From Wyeomyia smithii (Eukaryota > Arthropoda > Insecta > Diptera > Culicidae), in assembly GCF_029784165.1 (NCBI RefSeq), contig NC_073694.1, positions 51,865,674-51,929,673 on the forward strand: DNA of 64,000 nucleotides, written 5' to 3'. Positions 37,190 through 48,845 of the stretch are shown piece by piece (position 1 is the first letter of the stretch; every line of letters begins with the position of its first letter). Under the pieces are notes generated by a model that saw only the letters and a program-made list of their open reading frames with translations, searched no databases and had not been told where the DNA came from. Made by a program: the position numbers and the translations under genes.

Positions 37190-37830
37190 GCTTCGTACAC
37201 AAATTACGTAAATTACGACGTTATTTCTTGATGTACGACGCAACTTTCGGCAGGCTTTAAATTTCCCCGTTCACAACTAGTCCGGAGCGAAAGAAGAGTG
37301 GCTTTGACACTCCCCGCTGATTACCAGCCACCTGATTGGCAGCACTTTCTTGGAGAACTTGGTGTGTGAAACACTTCACCTCGTAACTCACTTCCTTCGA
37401 GGGGAAAGTAAAATACGAAATGCCCTGTCAGTCGTTGCCGTCCAGGGTAAGATAGGTCTCGTCGTACATCACTACCGCAACGTCGCGTTTCGCCGGGAGA
37501 ATCAACTCGACCACCCTATTCAGCCACTGCCGCTTCCTGATATGTATGTCCATGTTGACCAGGTACTTTTTCACTGTTTGGCAGGTTGCACCAATCTCCC
37601 GGCCAAGCACACGCAGCGATGTAGCCACTTTTCCATCGGTCTTCCTCTTCTGCAGGCTTTGAAACTTCTTGTCACTCAGGATCGTCGACCGTCCGAAACT
37701 TTTAGATGCTCTGATTGTTGTCCAAAAGTGCCTAAAATGTTGTGGATTCCGGAACGGGTGTATCAGGCTTCCTGGGTCGCGGTCATCCGCCCTGGGAAAC
37801 GTTGAACACATTATACACGGTTGATTTGGC
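37190..37830 (-). pseudogene. IS630-Tc1-mariner transposase remnant (ITmD37E-like)
   Basis: From 37830 leftward the minus strand gives a degraded N-terminus, then SFGRSTILSDKKFQSLQKRK and SLRVLGREIGATCQTVKKYL, a second helix-turn-helix region. LNRVVELILPAKRDVAVVM and YDETYLTLDGND follow, containing the first catalytic-type Asp (37460-37428). The next codon, TGA, replaces the Trp seen in relatives. The frame then continues with QGISYFTFPSKEVSYEVKCF and, after one shift, QRGVSKPLFFRSGL to about 37250. The second and third catalytic residues and both TIRs are absent. The DETY-TL-GND-QG pattern suggests the mosquito ITmD37E group, but this is memory-based. Confidence 0.65.
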
Positions 37831-38249
37831 GAATTTATGTGTTTTTATCTATATGGATATATCTATAGGATTAGTAACTGAAAATTTATTCGATTTTCCA
37901 CGCAACTTCAAACACTGTTTTACAGAGCTCGAATCAGTCTATGTGAATTCCGGAATTTTATATTCGATCAAGCATGCAGTACAAATTGCACTGCGCCTCC
38001 CAAGTGTAGTTTGTTATCGTTCGTTCCCTCGAGAAAATGTTGAGCTCTCTTATCTCTAGTCCAGCCAGCTGAAAAAGATTTGGATGCTCGTCGTCCAAGG
38101 ATGGAGGTTGCAATGCTCACATCAGGTCTCATAATTTAAGTCTATTTTAGTGATACCTGATAATTTCTAACAACACTCTACTACTCGCTTGTTCGGTCAT
38201 CACTGAAATTCTGCTCCACTGTCTTGATACCTCGCGAAACTACTTTATA
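37831..38249. other. spacer without recognised gene
   Basis: No coding signal or repeat structure that I can support. Confidence 0.35.
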
Positions 38250-39130
38250 AAACCATCTAGTGTCGTGCCTGGAGAACCATACCTCAGCTTTCACAAGAGA
38301 CCGTTTGCAGTGTTCGCGTTTCTTGCTTCCGCAGAGTTTCTCCCTCCCGACACTCATCTGGAGTGTCACACAATTCGACATTCTGCATCGAACCACGTGT
38401 TGCGTGTGGTTCCTGCAGTCGTGCCCCACACCTCTCGCGTCTCCATTTTTCGTTCAGGTCTCAAGCCGGTTCACTAATCCGTTCACCAACCTTCCGAATG
38501 TACACACCAGCAACTCCGTCAGCTGACAACCGCTGAATGTGCAGCCATATCTTGCTCGAAGAGCTAGACTTGTATACGTTCGCCACCCGGACGCGAATCG
38601 GTCTTTCCACGGGATGGTGATCTAAGTCGACGTTTGGATCTCGGAAGGACCGCACATGGATGACGTTGAGAAATACCGTTCGTCAACCAGAACATGGTCG
38701 ATCTGATAGCAGGCTCCACCATTAGGTTATAGCAACGTGTGTTTCCGGATATCTCTTTATGCAAAACATGTGCTACAGATTGTCATACCTCTAGCTGTGA
38801 CGAAATTTACCTGTTGAGGCCATTGCAGTATTGCAGTGGTCTTTGAAAGTCGTCCCCGCAATCGAATCTATCTTTTGGAATTCACGTTCTCTCGTCTTCA
38901 GCGATGACACTTCTTGGATGGATGTGACTTCCACCTTCACATTTCGCAGTTCTTTGGTCAAGATGCCCACACATGCCAGTTCGAGTATAGTTCTAATATT
39001 CCAAGTACCGAGTTAAAAGTAATTGTCCCTTTTTGTTCGGCTAGGTCGATACCGAACGTTTTGACTCGTATTGATTTCTGGATTGTTCGTAGTAAGGGGA
39101 CTTTCGGCATAACTGGCAGCCGTCCGCTCT
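38250..39130 (-). pseudogene. RTE-type endonuclease remnant of a second family (JAM1-like?)
   Basis: From 39130 leftward the minus strand gives LRTIQKSIRVKTFGIDLAEQ, then NSVLGTWN-like residues (GTWN opens the endonuclease). After a frame change it gives ACVGILTKELRNVKVEVTSI with QEV-S--TRE-EFQKIDSI near 38960-38860. After a gap, QIDHVLVDE-like residues occur near 38700, then SFRDPNVDLDHHPVERPIRV (the SDH motif decayed to LDHH, 38655-38590) and VANVYKSSSSSKIWLHIQRL. The end near 38250 falls in the linker (WFDAECR). It differs clearly from the family at 48846-51740. Linking it to Aedes JAM1 is a guess. Confidence 0.6.
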
Positions 39131-39404
39131 GAATCAGACGCAGCTATACGCTGCTCAATATGAAAAAAACAGACGATTACAGAAACCTTTCTAAATTATC
39201 ATACGACTGAGATTCCACCCGAAGTTAGGACCTGATCTTCACTAAGGTCACTCGAACCCCAGTTGGCAATTTGCTCCGAAGAGCAGCAGAGCCTTAAATT
39301 ACACTACACTCAAAATTTGCTAACCATCCTGCATTTTTCAATCAATTTACTCATTGATTCAAAAATACAGGTGCTTCGCCAAATTTTTTGGATTGAAAGA
39401 GTGC
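39131..39404. other. spacer
   Basis: No recognisable feature; possibly the decayed N-terminal part of the adjoining mariner-type remnant. Confidence 0.3.
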
Positions 39405-39730
39405 TCCGCCGAGCAACTCCTGGTTTAGAGAGCCAAGAGCCGGGGCGGATTGTATACGTACAGAATGCAAAAGGCTCCAAATTGTGACGACTGTACAGCC
39501 CGATGCTGAGGAAGCCTCATTTTCTCATCATGGATGATAAGACTTACGTCGAGGCGGACTTCCGGCGCCACTCGACTGTTCTTCACCGGCCACCACAAGT
39601 TTGATGTTCCGGAGCAAGTAAGGAAGCAGTAATTTTAAAAGTTTGCCAAGGAATACATTATTTGGCAAGCGATTTGCTCGTAAAATCTAATGAGGACTTG
39701 AAGAAAAAGCGGGTTTCCGTACAGAAGAAG
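39405..39730 (+). pseudogene. mariner-superfamily transposase fragment
   Basis: The plus strand reads YVQNAKGSKL, a stop, then RLYSPMLRKPHFLIMDDKTY with VEADF (first catalytic Asp block, MDDETYVKADF in relatives) at 39490-39555. After a frame change, FFTGHHKFDVPEQVRKQ and KFAKEYIIWQAICS follow to about 39685. Later catalytic residues and TIRs are not visible. It is a different family from the element at 33748-35288. Confidence 0.65.
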
Positions 39731-40121
39731 CTGCAGGTAATCACACTTTATTGCATAATGTTTCCTCGTTAAAGTGAAATATCGAACTACTTGAAAACTT
39801 TTATGGTTTACCGTTGTTCCGGAAAAATCGTACTGAAAAGTCGGAAACCGAATATCTTTTCTAGAATACCGTAAATTGGTTTGCCGAAAATATTCGTAAA
39901 ACAGAAAATTTCCGAGTTCAGTGAACCGAAGTACCGTATCTTGGCACCCTGATATCATTTAACCGAGATCTCGTCGAACAAAAAAAGCTCTTACCAAGAC
40001 TCCGAAAACAGAACTGCAAATATCTTATGATACCAACATAGTTCACTCCCGAATTTCCCATATAATTTCGAGAAGACGGATAGGGAACACCCCCTCTCGT
40101 GGTGAAAAAGGTAACTAAACT
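39731..40121. other. AT-rich spacer
   Basis: No gene recognised. The 39780-40000 stretch shares a few words such as ACCGAGATCTCG-like runs with 42080-42250, but not enough to call a repeat. Confidence 0.3.
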
Positions 40122-40126
40122 CATTG

Positions 40127-40466
40127 CACAGTGGTTTTGAGGTTTTAAAGCAATAGTTCTAAGAAGTTGTTTCTTATACTTAGTCCTTTATTTATATGCA
40201 AATGAAAATTAGGGTGGCCCTAAAATTAACGAAATATAATAAACTAACTTTTTTATTTGCAGAAATAATTGTATACAGTTACTTCTGCAAATAAAAAAGG
40301 ATTTTTTTTTATTTCGCCGATTTTTGAACCACCCTAATTTTCATTTGCACATAAATAATGGACTAGGTACAAGAAACAACTTCTTAGAAGAAACTATGAC
40401 TCTAAAATCAAAAAAATCGCATCGAAAACCTCATGTCCGCCTAAATTGCCTTACTTTACCACTGTG
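40127..40466. mobile_element. Transib-like foldback MITE, 340 bp, CACAGTG ends
   Basis: The element begins CACAGTGGT and ends ACCACTGTG, with the 5-bp repeat CATTG on both sides (40122-40126 and 40467-40471). The interior is a long palindrome: AAGAAGTTGTTTCTT and CAAATGAAAATTAGGGTGG on the left recur inverted on the right. The arms are about 115 bases and meet near 40270. Transib elements duplicate 5 bp and have CACWRTG-type termini, which fits; hAT (8 bp) does not. No coding sequence. Confidence 0.7.
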
Positions 40467-40471
40467 CATTG

Positions 40472-42335
40472 TTGTTGCATTTCTGTGAGCGTGTGACCGA
40501 TATTCTTACACATCAAACTGAAAATACTCAATTTCAGACTTAGTTGACCCGATTTCATGCAGAAAAGATTAAAAAATGTGAAAAAATTACTTATTGCAGA
40601 TTGCGTACGTAATTCCGGACAAAAAAAAACAAAAGAAGAAACCTACGACAACGCGCCAGTGTAGGGTTACATCAACAATGTCTTGTTGTACTGAGATTCG
40701 AGCCCGCAACATTTCGCTTTGTACCAATTAGTAGAAAATACATGGCTAGTTTGTGCTTGGTTAAACATTCAATGTCAAATACTCAAAACACCCGCAACGA
40801 AGAAATCTCCCAAAACTAATGTTTTAAAATAAATTACTAGAACTTTCTTAACCTTAATAATGACCTTTGAGTACTTTATGCGAACAATATACCTGCATGC
40901 TTTTTCCTGCGTGCTGAAACATTTGTACCAGCAAATAATCGTCGGTGTTACGTATTTCTTAAGTATGTGGTTGTATCTCGACCATATTTACTTTTTAAAA
41001 GTCTGGGGTCTTTTACAATAACGCGGATTATTTTTACTCGATTCGAAAGATTATTTGTACGCGGTATCAAATAAGTTTAGAAAAATATATCGAATCTAAT
41101 CTTTTAAATGCGGTCGCTACTTGGATAGAACCCCGATCGGGGAAGCGCGTCAAACAAATAACCAATCGGTTGCTCCAGTATCGCGAGAATAGCCATCCTT
41201 AACACAATAAAATACCACTCTTGATTTTTTGCAGACATTAAGATTTTGTGTTCGATTCTGTTTTGGATTCGAGGTTGCAAAAACAATAACCACAACAAAC
41301 GTACCAACCGTGAAACGTCACCCATGTACTGCCTCATACATAGGCGAACTTTATTCTCATTTTAAAATTCACAATAATATGTGCATTTTTTCCAGTATGC
41401 CCATTTGGGTGATATTATTGTCAATAGTTTCGAATGTCCTGTAGAACAAAATCAGAAGTGGCGCTCCTAGCGGTCGTCGAAAAGGTGACTAGCGCTTCTG
41501 TCATTTTCAATGTGTCTTCATGATTTCACGTAAGTGAACTATACTGCCGTTCCAATCATACTAGTCCCATGTTCTACACAAATCTTATGCACGCTGGGAC
41601 AACTATGCTTGGAAGGACAGTATATTGGTTGTATAAGATATAACGAGTTCTTCACAATCAATTTCCATGGTTAGATGTGATGTTTCAAATGTGGGAGGAG
41701 CAGGTTTCGAGAGGGTTGTCATTATGGAGAATTCTATAATATTGAGTGAGTAAACCCTTTTTTTCCTCAGAACTTGTTTTTGTTCATAACAGAAAATATT
41801 AGAAAAAGGAGATTAATTCTTTCTCTAACAAATTGACTCGCATCGCAGGATGGAAGTTGTAAAGTGATGGATGTTGCTTTATATCCTGAAAGCAACACAA
41901 CTCTCTCATTTTTCACCCATACTGTGATTAGATAACTCAATTGATTTGGTGGTTAATAAATTCATACATATATTTAATCGTTTTGACCATTTTCTGGGTT
42001 TATCTGAAAAATCGTAAAATTCACTAAATTTTACAAGCTCCCGTAATAATTTAACAGTTGCAATTTCCGAGTGTTCAGCATATTTAAACGAGTTTCGATA
42101 TTATTTCACGAGTATCTCGACGAAATATTACCGAGAATCTCGTTAAAGTTTGACAAATTTTCAACTGGTGGTTTTAAAAAACCTAGGTATTTTGATGTGT
42201 TACCGAGATTTTTACTGAGATCTGTTGAAATCAACGCACCTTATTATACCGTACTCGGTGATAATATTTTAGTGTGATATTCTACAGCTTTTTTACCGTG
42301 ATGGAATTTGATGAGGGACACCCTTCATGGTCCAT
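40472..42335. other. AT-rich region, no recognised gene
   Basis: Contains short ORFs only. A small hairpin element lies at 41544-41620 (listed separately). Nothing else is supported. Confidence 0.35.
41544..41620. repeat. small hairpin MITE flanked by TA
   Basis: CTGCCGTTCCAATCATACTA with GTCCCA on the left pairs with TGGGACAACTATGCTTGG and AAGGACAG on the right. TA dinucleotides lie outside both ends. It is a 77-base near-palindrome with a loop of roughly 20 bases; transcribed, it would form a stable hairpin. Confidence 0.6.
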
Positions 42336-42339
42336 ACGG

Positions 42340-42606
42340 CTAAAATCGGAAGGCTACGGTAGGCTGTATATGTCATAAGGATGCCGAACGAGACCACAGT
42401 TTAAAATGGTTCTGGAAAACGACTCAATAGTCAATAGGAACGCGGCGTCGTGGTGTGAAACGTGCATGGTGGATCGACCAAGTGGAAGGAGATCTCCGAT
42501 TACGCAGTCTGCAAGAGTGGCGAAGGGCAGCAATGGATAGAGTATACTGGCATCGGCTCTTAGATACAGACATACAGCAAAGGACACACAGGCCTTCGTC
42601 CAGGCC
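42340..42606 (+). pseudogene. RTE-type 3' coding end, truncated copy
   Basis: The plus strand gives VIRMPNETTV and then, after frame change, RGVKRAWWIDQVEGDLRLRS followed by QEWRRAAMDRVYWHRLLDTD. This corresponds to the last about 80 residues of the element at 48846-49535 (RRGAQRARWLDQVEDDLRGL, WRAAAMDRVEWRRLLQ). Everything upstream is missing, as in a severely 5'-truncated insertion. No repeat tail is evident. Confidence 0.7.
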
Positions 42607-45090
42607 CTCAAGCATTGATAGAAACTACCATGTAACTCACAAAGAGCTCGAAAATGGAATAGTTTTCAATGGAAGCAACAGTTAACAGCGTCACTATCGC
42701 CTAACGATTTTCAATTGAAAATGACTTTGTCAAGAATGCACACTTTTGACAGTTTAGCGATGGGAGAACCAGGTACGTGATTTTGTTACAAAAGGCAAAC
42801 ATTTTTTAGTAGATGCTTTGTTGTTCGTACTTTGTGAAGAGTTGTGAGGTGTTCGGGAATGTCGATGTATGACACAATGGAGGTAGCAAAGGGGCTGTCA
42901 GAACGAATGCAGCAATTGAGCACGTAAGGGACAAATTTAATGAAATCCGGCTAGATTTGGTCCCACTGTGAGCAAACTACACCAAATGTCAGCAAGTTCG
43001 ATGTACAGGACCCTAGATAGATACAGTATATAAAACACAACGAGTTGGTTTGCACTGCATTCCATAGGATCCAACGTAAAAATTGTGATTGTGTTTTCAA
43101 AAAAAAACCTATTATTGCCAGTTATGATGGGTTCAATAAAGTGTTCAAAACACATTCCAGTATTTTTTTTCAGTAAACTTCGGAGAGCCACTTGATGAAC
43201 GTTCTTAAGTAAAACCCCTGTACGGTTTACTGGTTATTTATTTCTGCAAGAACGACCATTCCCATTGATAGCGAATGAGATTTTTGACCAAAGTGTAAAT
43301 CTCTCCAGTGCATTACCTTCGCATTAACCCACCACTTCAGCAAACCAAGCCATTTAGATAGTCGAACCAGACGGCTAAATTGGGAAATTATGCAATCTCA
43401 CTTAATTCGGTATCCGCCTCCTCCGGTTGTGTAGAGTTCCAGCGTGACTCAGGCTCGAGGTAACCAGTTTGGTTACTTTTACCCATTTTCACCACTAATT
43501 GGTTACTTTTATGGAATTATTTTAGCAAAGCTGTCAAAAGATATGTAACATCACCACAAATGCCTCCCTCCTCCCACCACGATTCAAGGCAAAACTTGTC
43601 TGTCGGTCTTTGCGACCAGACCTCCAACGCTAACTTTCACTAACCGCAAAGTCCTTTCATGAATAAACATTGCATCGATTGGGAAAATTGATTTCCTCCC
43701 CCTTGTGACGCATTAAGTGTGTCACATTTTTTTACACCTTAGTTAAGCGAAGAGAAAAAATGTCACCATATTTATTGGTTTGCGCTGTCAGTACGAAGGT
43801 ATGATGCAGCTTTAATTTTATTCAGCATACATTAATTGTAACAACTCCCCACACTAGGAATGATCAAATCGCGGATCAAAATGGTCACTTGAAAACAGTG
43901 CTTTAAAAACAGGACCATCCCTACCGATAATAACATGTCAATCAGTCGAACGTAGCATGCGATGATTTGCGGCACACGCTTTCGACCTCCGCTAGGATGA
44001 GGAGGGGAAGATTGCGGGCTGGTGCAAATGCAGTGTAGTTTAACATGCCCGGGGAAACAAGCATTTTTAAAAAAGCGGATCCCCGGGAAGGTAGGCGATG
44101 ATCATAGGTTGAGCCCCGGTTCGGAGTTGTCGGGTCGCGCATAAGCACAACAAAAACACGCAATTGTAGGTAGGACTAGCGATTTTATTCATTCGTCTTC
44201 TAAACCGCGCAACGGAATCACGACGATCGCGCCGCGATGAAGGAAGGCAGCCGCGCAGCACGCGACCAGCAGCAGTGCGGTCCAAGTAGGCGGTGATGCG
44301 ATTTCCTGCGCATAACGTCGCGGCCTGCTGCGTAAAGCGTCGCTGGTGAACGAAATAAGGCGAAAAAAAAATAATCGAGAGTGGTAATTAATTTGCCCCG
44401 CAGTGTGTATCTATGTAGGAATAACGCTTCACTGACGGCAGACGCCATCCATCGCGTTCTTCGGACAGGTGTCCAAGATGAACTGGAACCGGCTTTAGGT
44501 GGCAGGACACACATTGACAAGGGGATATGGGAGGGACGGTACAGCGATTGAATAATTCCGCGACTGGGCTTTAATCCATTTTCATGAGGTTCACTTTTTC
44601 CTACCGGCCGGCCAAAGCAGACAAACCAAGACGGAGAGGGTGGATGTTTTTCTTGTAATTTTCTTGAACAATTGCAACACGTACCTACCTGCATCGGATC
44701 GCGGCCTCTTGCTGCGCACCGATGAGATCTGTGGTAATCGTCGATTGACAAACTGCAACGGTTTTTTATGCAGTAATCGATATACGATTGAATTAACTTT
44801 TTACGCGATCAAGCACTGAGCAATTTGCTAACCGCTAAAAAGATTTTATCTATCCCAGGATGCTGTTTACGAGGCTGGAATAGATAACGGCTTCTGATAG
44901 TCTGGCAAATTGCGTATGTTTTGGAATAATTCACTCGTACCTATAATGGCTGATAGAAATTTTAAATCGGTTTTCGTAACATACATTACAAAATTAATCG
45001 AAATCTTTTTGTAAAGCCACATTATGCCATAGTTTCAAAGAGACTAAAATTAACTGAAATTTCGGCCAAATTCAGAATAAATTATGTAAC
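42607..45090. other. region without recognised gene; GC-richer island at 44000-44760
   Basis: 42607-43960 is AT-rich with no recognisable content. 43960-44760 has clearly higher GC and holds an open minus-strand frame of 177 codons (44218-44751) whose product resembles nothing I know and has Cys/Arg-rich, low-confidence character. It might be part of a host transcription unit (UTR or exon) or unique DNA. No splice structure can be supported. Confidence 0.35.
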
Positions 45091-45890
45091 CAAAAATATA
45101 TTTTCTGTATTTACAATTTGTTCTATATTTCCTCTATTTTCTGTAGTTCCTCTTTTTTTATATTGTCTGCACTTTTTTCATCTTTCAATATTTCTCCGAT
45201 TTTTTTAATTTTTTTTTAATATTTTTTTGAATTACTAGATTTTATACATTTGTCATTTTTCCTTAGATTTTAATTTCTTTTTAGATTTACTATTTCTCAT
45301 GTTTAACTAAATTTTGTAGATTTTATTTGCATTGTTTTATATTTTTTGTATGTTATCTTTCTTTTTTATGTGTTCTCTATATTTGTTATATTTTCTACAT
45401 TTTTCAAATTTTGCAATATTTTCTCTCATTTCAGAGCACACAGAACGAGCAACAACCAACCAAAAAGTAAATTAATTATCTAGAGTTTTTATTATTTTCT
45501 AGATTTCTCAAATTTTTCATTTGTTCCTTAGGCAATCATTGGTTTCGTTGATTTGTACATTGTTCGTAGCTTCTCAATTTCGTGGGATTCTAAGCATATT
45601 GTCATGTTTTATTTTCCAGGCTTTCTGTTTATCCTGTTTATGTATTTTCTACATTTTTCGAATCTTTCTTGAAATTGCCAAGTTTTACACATTTCCTAGA
45701 TTTAGTAGATTTTCTTCATTATTGTTGTTTAATAGATTTCCTGAAAATGTTAGATTTTCTTGATTTTGCAGTTTGATTAGATTGTCTAGTTTTATAAAGT
45801 TTTGAAATCTTTTTAAATTCTCTAGATTTTCGTTTATTTCCCAAATTTTTCAAAATTTTCTATTGAACATGTTTTCTATGTTATCTACAC
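45091..45890 (+). repeat. degenerate T-rich tract, first segment
   Basis: Built from drifting words such as TTTTCTATATTTTCT, TTTCTAGATTT and TTTTTCAAATTTT with no exact period. The same texture reappears at 47585-47694, 48360-48811, 52241-52310, 53557-53900 and 57975-58560, between inserted elements, as if one long tract had been split repeatedly. Confidence 0.6.
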
Positions 45891-46075
45891 GGTTCCCCGT
45901 TATTATAAAAAAAAATTGTCCATCAGATCCCAGTATGGGGATCAATTACTTTTTACCTACATAGTTGCGTGGGCTTCGTCGGAAAGGGATATTTAAAAAA
46001 ATATAAAGATTTTACAATCACTTTTTAATAAATTACTTACAAAATTAAAACGCGTGTGTGTTTAAATATGTATAT

Positions 46076-46980
46076 TAGTGTGGGGAATCGTTATATGGAA
46101 AAACGAAACTTGATAGCAGAAAGCCAGAACCAAGTTTTTTTTTGTTCTGTTTGGGGCCCCAAACAATTCTAAATTTATTGCAAGTCGATTGATTTTGTCT
46201 CCGCTTAGCGCATTGCATTTTAAATTTATACGGAGATTTGTATGGAAAAACCAACTTTTTTGCATTTTCCATTCTAAAGAGCTCAAAATGGCTCAAACCA
46301 TAGGTTTCATGACTTCAAACGGTAGGTTTTTTGATGCCTAACAACTTGGCCGAAGACACTAAAGAGCTAGAATGTGCTAAAAAAAATACTAGAGCTGTTC
46401 AAAGTTGAGTATGTTGAAATTTATGTTGCAAATCATTTTTTCTGCCAACACTGCCAGTGTACCGTCGTCAGTCAGATTTCCATCAGAAGTAACCTCTGAA
46501 ACACGTTATAGATTCTATCTACGCCTACAATATTGACCTAAATTTGTTTGCTTGTTCCAGCTGAGTGTATAAACTCGTTACGACAGGTTACTTCTGATTG
46601 GAATCCTACTGACGCCGGTACATTCGTAATGTTGGCAGAAAACAAGATTTTCTGCATTTAAATCGAGATACCCAACTTTGAACAGCTATAGCTCTTCTTA
46701 GGGACATTCTAGCTCTTCAGTGTCTTCTGCAAAGTTGTTAGGCATCTAAAATACTATACTTTTACATAATATAGTGCATTATTAGAGCATTATTGAGCTC
46801 TCAAGAAAGGTGAATGCAAAAAAGTAGGTTTTCCCATATAAATTTTAATACAAATTTGAAATGCAATACGCCAAGCGGAGACAAAACCAATCGATTTTAG
46901 GTAAGTTTGGGGTTGTTTGGGATCTCAAAAGGAACCAAAAAAACTTGGTTCTGGAAAATCGATCACTTTTCCCCACCCTA
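46076..46980. mobile_element. hAT-like palindromic (foldback) element, 905 bp
   Basis: The ends TAGTGTGGGG and CCCCACCCTA are flanked by the exact 8-bp repeat ATGTATAT (46068-46075 and 46981-46988). The two halves are inverted copies of each other for about 400 bases each: AAGCGGAGACAAAA, TAACAACTT and GAAGACAC blocks, and CAGAAGTAACCT nearer the centre. Only about 70 bases of loop remain near 46510-46575. No transposase. It shares its terminal TAG-NTGGG style with 47695-48351. Confidence 0.8.
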
Positions 46981-46988
46981 ATGTATAT

Positions 46989-47686
46989 GAGTGTGCACAT
47001 CTGTGTGTATGTGAGTGCGTGTTTGTGTATGGTTTTGTAATATAACACAACAAATTGAATTCAATTGAAATTTTCAATTTATATTTTTTCACAGAAAGCA
47101 GCATTCAAACTAAAGTTAAGCCACTCAACCATACAAAAACATACTTAAGTCAATTGAAAAGTGAACCTCTATAAAGCTTCAATCAATACTTAAAAAAACT
47201 TAAAATCAATACTTATAAAAAGCTTCAATCAATACTTAAAAAATTCATAGTGATTTTTTCGAAGTCCGTCTGAAAATTACCTTGGGCACTAGAGGAATAA
47301 TTGAAAATAAATACAGAGTGTTAGGGAGCTGACTTAAAATTCTCTAAGGGGTGATGGAAGACACTATTTGATGGAAAAAAAATTCTACGCATATTGCCAA
47401 AATTTAACTACTGCAAAGTTATCCACTTTTTTCAGTTTTCGGTTATGTTTGCCTTTAAGGAGGTCTAGCACAAAAAGTGTGATAGCTAGCTCAATTATCA
47501 ACTTAAACAGTAAAATCGAGATTTCTCGAGATCAAGTTGGTGGATCTTTCTCGGATTTGATGAACATTTTTTCATAGAACGGTTCAGCGGGGCAAAGTAA
47601 TCTATATTTTCTATGTTTTATCTGTTATTATATCGTTTGTATATTTTCTATGTTTTCCATAAACATATATTTTCATATTTTTTATA
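46989..47686. other. spacer, no recognised gene
   Basis: A duplicated phrase AAAGCTTCAATCAATACTTA occurs at about 47175 and 47219, a short local tandem. The rest is AT-rich, grading into the T-rich tract at 47585. Confidence 0.4.
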
Positions 47687-47694
47687 GTGTTTAT

Positions 47695-48351
47695 TAGACT
47701 GGGACACTGTTATATGGGAAAAAAGCGATGGTATTATTTTTTCGCTCCCATGCACTTTTCGTGTTCCTTATGGGTCTTATAACAACTGTGTAACTTTTCA
47801 GATCGATCGGTGAAACGCCCGATTTTTAAAGTTTCCATACGATTTTATATGGGATAAACCACTTTTTCAAAACTTTTTCTATAGAGATGTCCAGTTGGCT
47901 CCTAAAAATTTATCAATACATGATATTCATAGGAAATTTTCCTGGGAAAAACTCTTCTGAAGACTTCAAGGCGCTACCTTGCTTGTGAAAAAAGATATTC
48001 ACCCCAGACTGATTGAATATCTGACGAACCATTGAATATTACTAGCAATACTGCTGCAGCATGCTGCTGTTGCAAATTAAATCATGTGATGAGAAATGAT
48101 ATCGCTTAAAATTATCTTGGAGGCTTCCCCGGAGATACTATGAACAAAAATCACACTTTGAAAATTAATTCCACATTGACATCTCTAGAGAATAAGTATT
48201 GAAAAAGTGGATTTTCCCATATAAAATCGTATGGAAACTCTAAAAATCGGGCGTTTCACCGATCGATCTGAAAAGTTACACAGTTGTTATGGGACCAATA
48301 AGGAACACGAAAAGTGCATGGGAGCAAACATTTATTTTTTGTCCCACCCTA
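47695..48351. mobile_element. hAT-like foldback element, 657 bp
   Basis: The ends TAGACTGGGACA and TGTCCCACCCTA are flanked by the exact 8-bp repeat GTGTTTAT (47687-47694 and 48352-48359). The arms are inverted copies for about 200 bases. Shared blocks include AAGTGCATGGGAGC (inverted), GATCGATCGGTGAAACGCCC and CATACGATTTTATATGGGA. The centre (about 47930-48140) is not palindromic. No coding sequence. It interrupts the T-rich tract. Confidence 0.8.
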
Positions 48352-48359
48352 GTGTTTAT

Positions 48360-48811
48360 ATTCTCTAGATTTCTCCATTATTTTGTTTGTTCTCTAGATT
48401 GTCTGTACTTTATACAGTCTTTCCTTCTTTATTCTACATTTCTTCAACTTCTGAAATTTTCAGGTTTCTAAGGAGATACAGAATCTATTGTTTTCTGTTT
48501 TTTCTATTTTTTTTTATCTAAATCAATCTCAATATTTTCCATGAATCTGTAATATAGATATACTAGATTCTCTGAATTTCCGTGTTTTTTCCTATTTTTT
48601 TCCAAATACACGGATTTTTTTAGTTATTTTGTGTTTTTTTTATTTTTCATTTTTCATTTTATATGTTTTCTTTCTGTATTTAATCGCTGTAATCTTTTCC
48701 GTTTTTATTTATATTTTGTCTGAATTTTCTTTATGTTTTATATGTTTTGTATTTTCTATTCTTTATATTTTTTCTATATTTATATATTTTTTTTATATAT
48801 TTTCCGTATTT
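48360..48811 (+). repeat. degenerate T-rich tract, middle segment
   Basis: Continues the texture of 45091-45890 up to the 3' tail of the RTE element. Plus-strand ORFs here code only for Phe/Ile/Leu/Tyr-rich sequence because the DNA is T-rich. I regard them as meaningless. Confidence 0.6.
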
Positions 48812-48821
48812 ATTGAATGTT

Positions 48822-48843
48822 CCTTACCTTACCTTACCTTACC
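48822..48843 (-). repeat. 3' tandem tail of the RTE-type element
   Basis: CCTTA repeated four times on the plus strand (GGTAA/TAAGG on the coding strand) directly follows the last coding residues. Short tandem 3' tails instead of poly(A) are characteristic of RTE-clade elements, which supports the clade call. Confidence 0.75.
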
Positions 48844-48845
48844 AG

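Noticed and set aside
37190..39730. The two mariner-type fragments (37190-37830 and 39405-39730) as halves of one element
   Set aside because: They are on opposite strands, both contain a first-Asp block, and the sequences differ (DETYLTLDGND against DDKTYVEADF).
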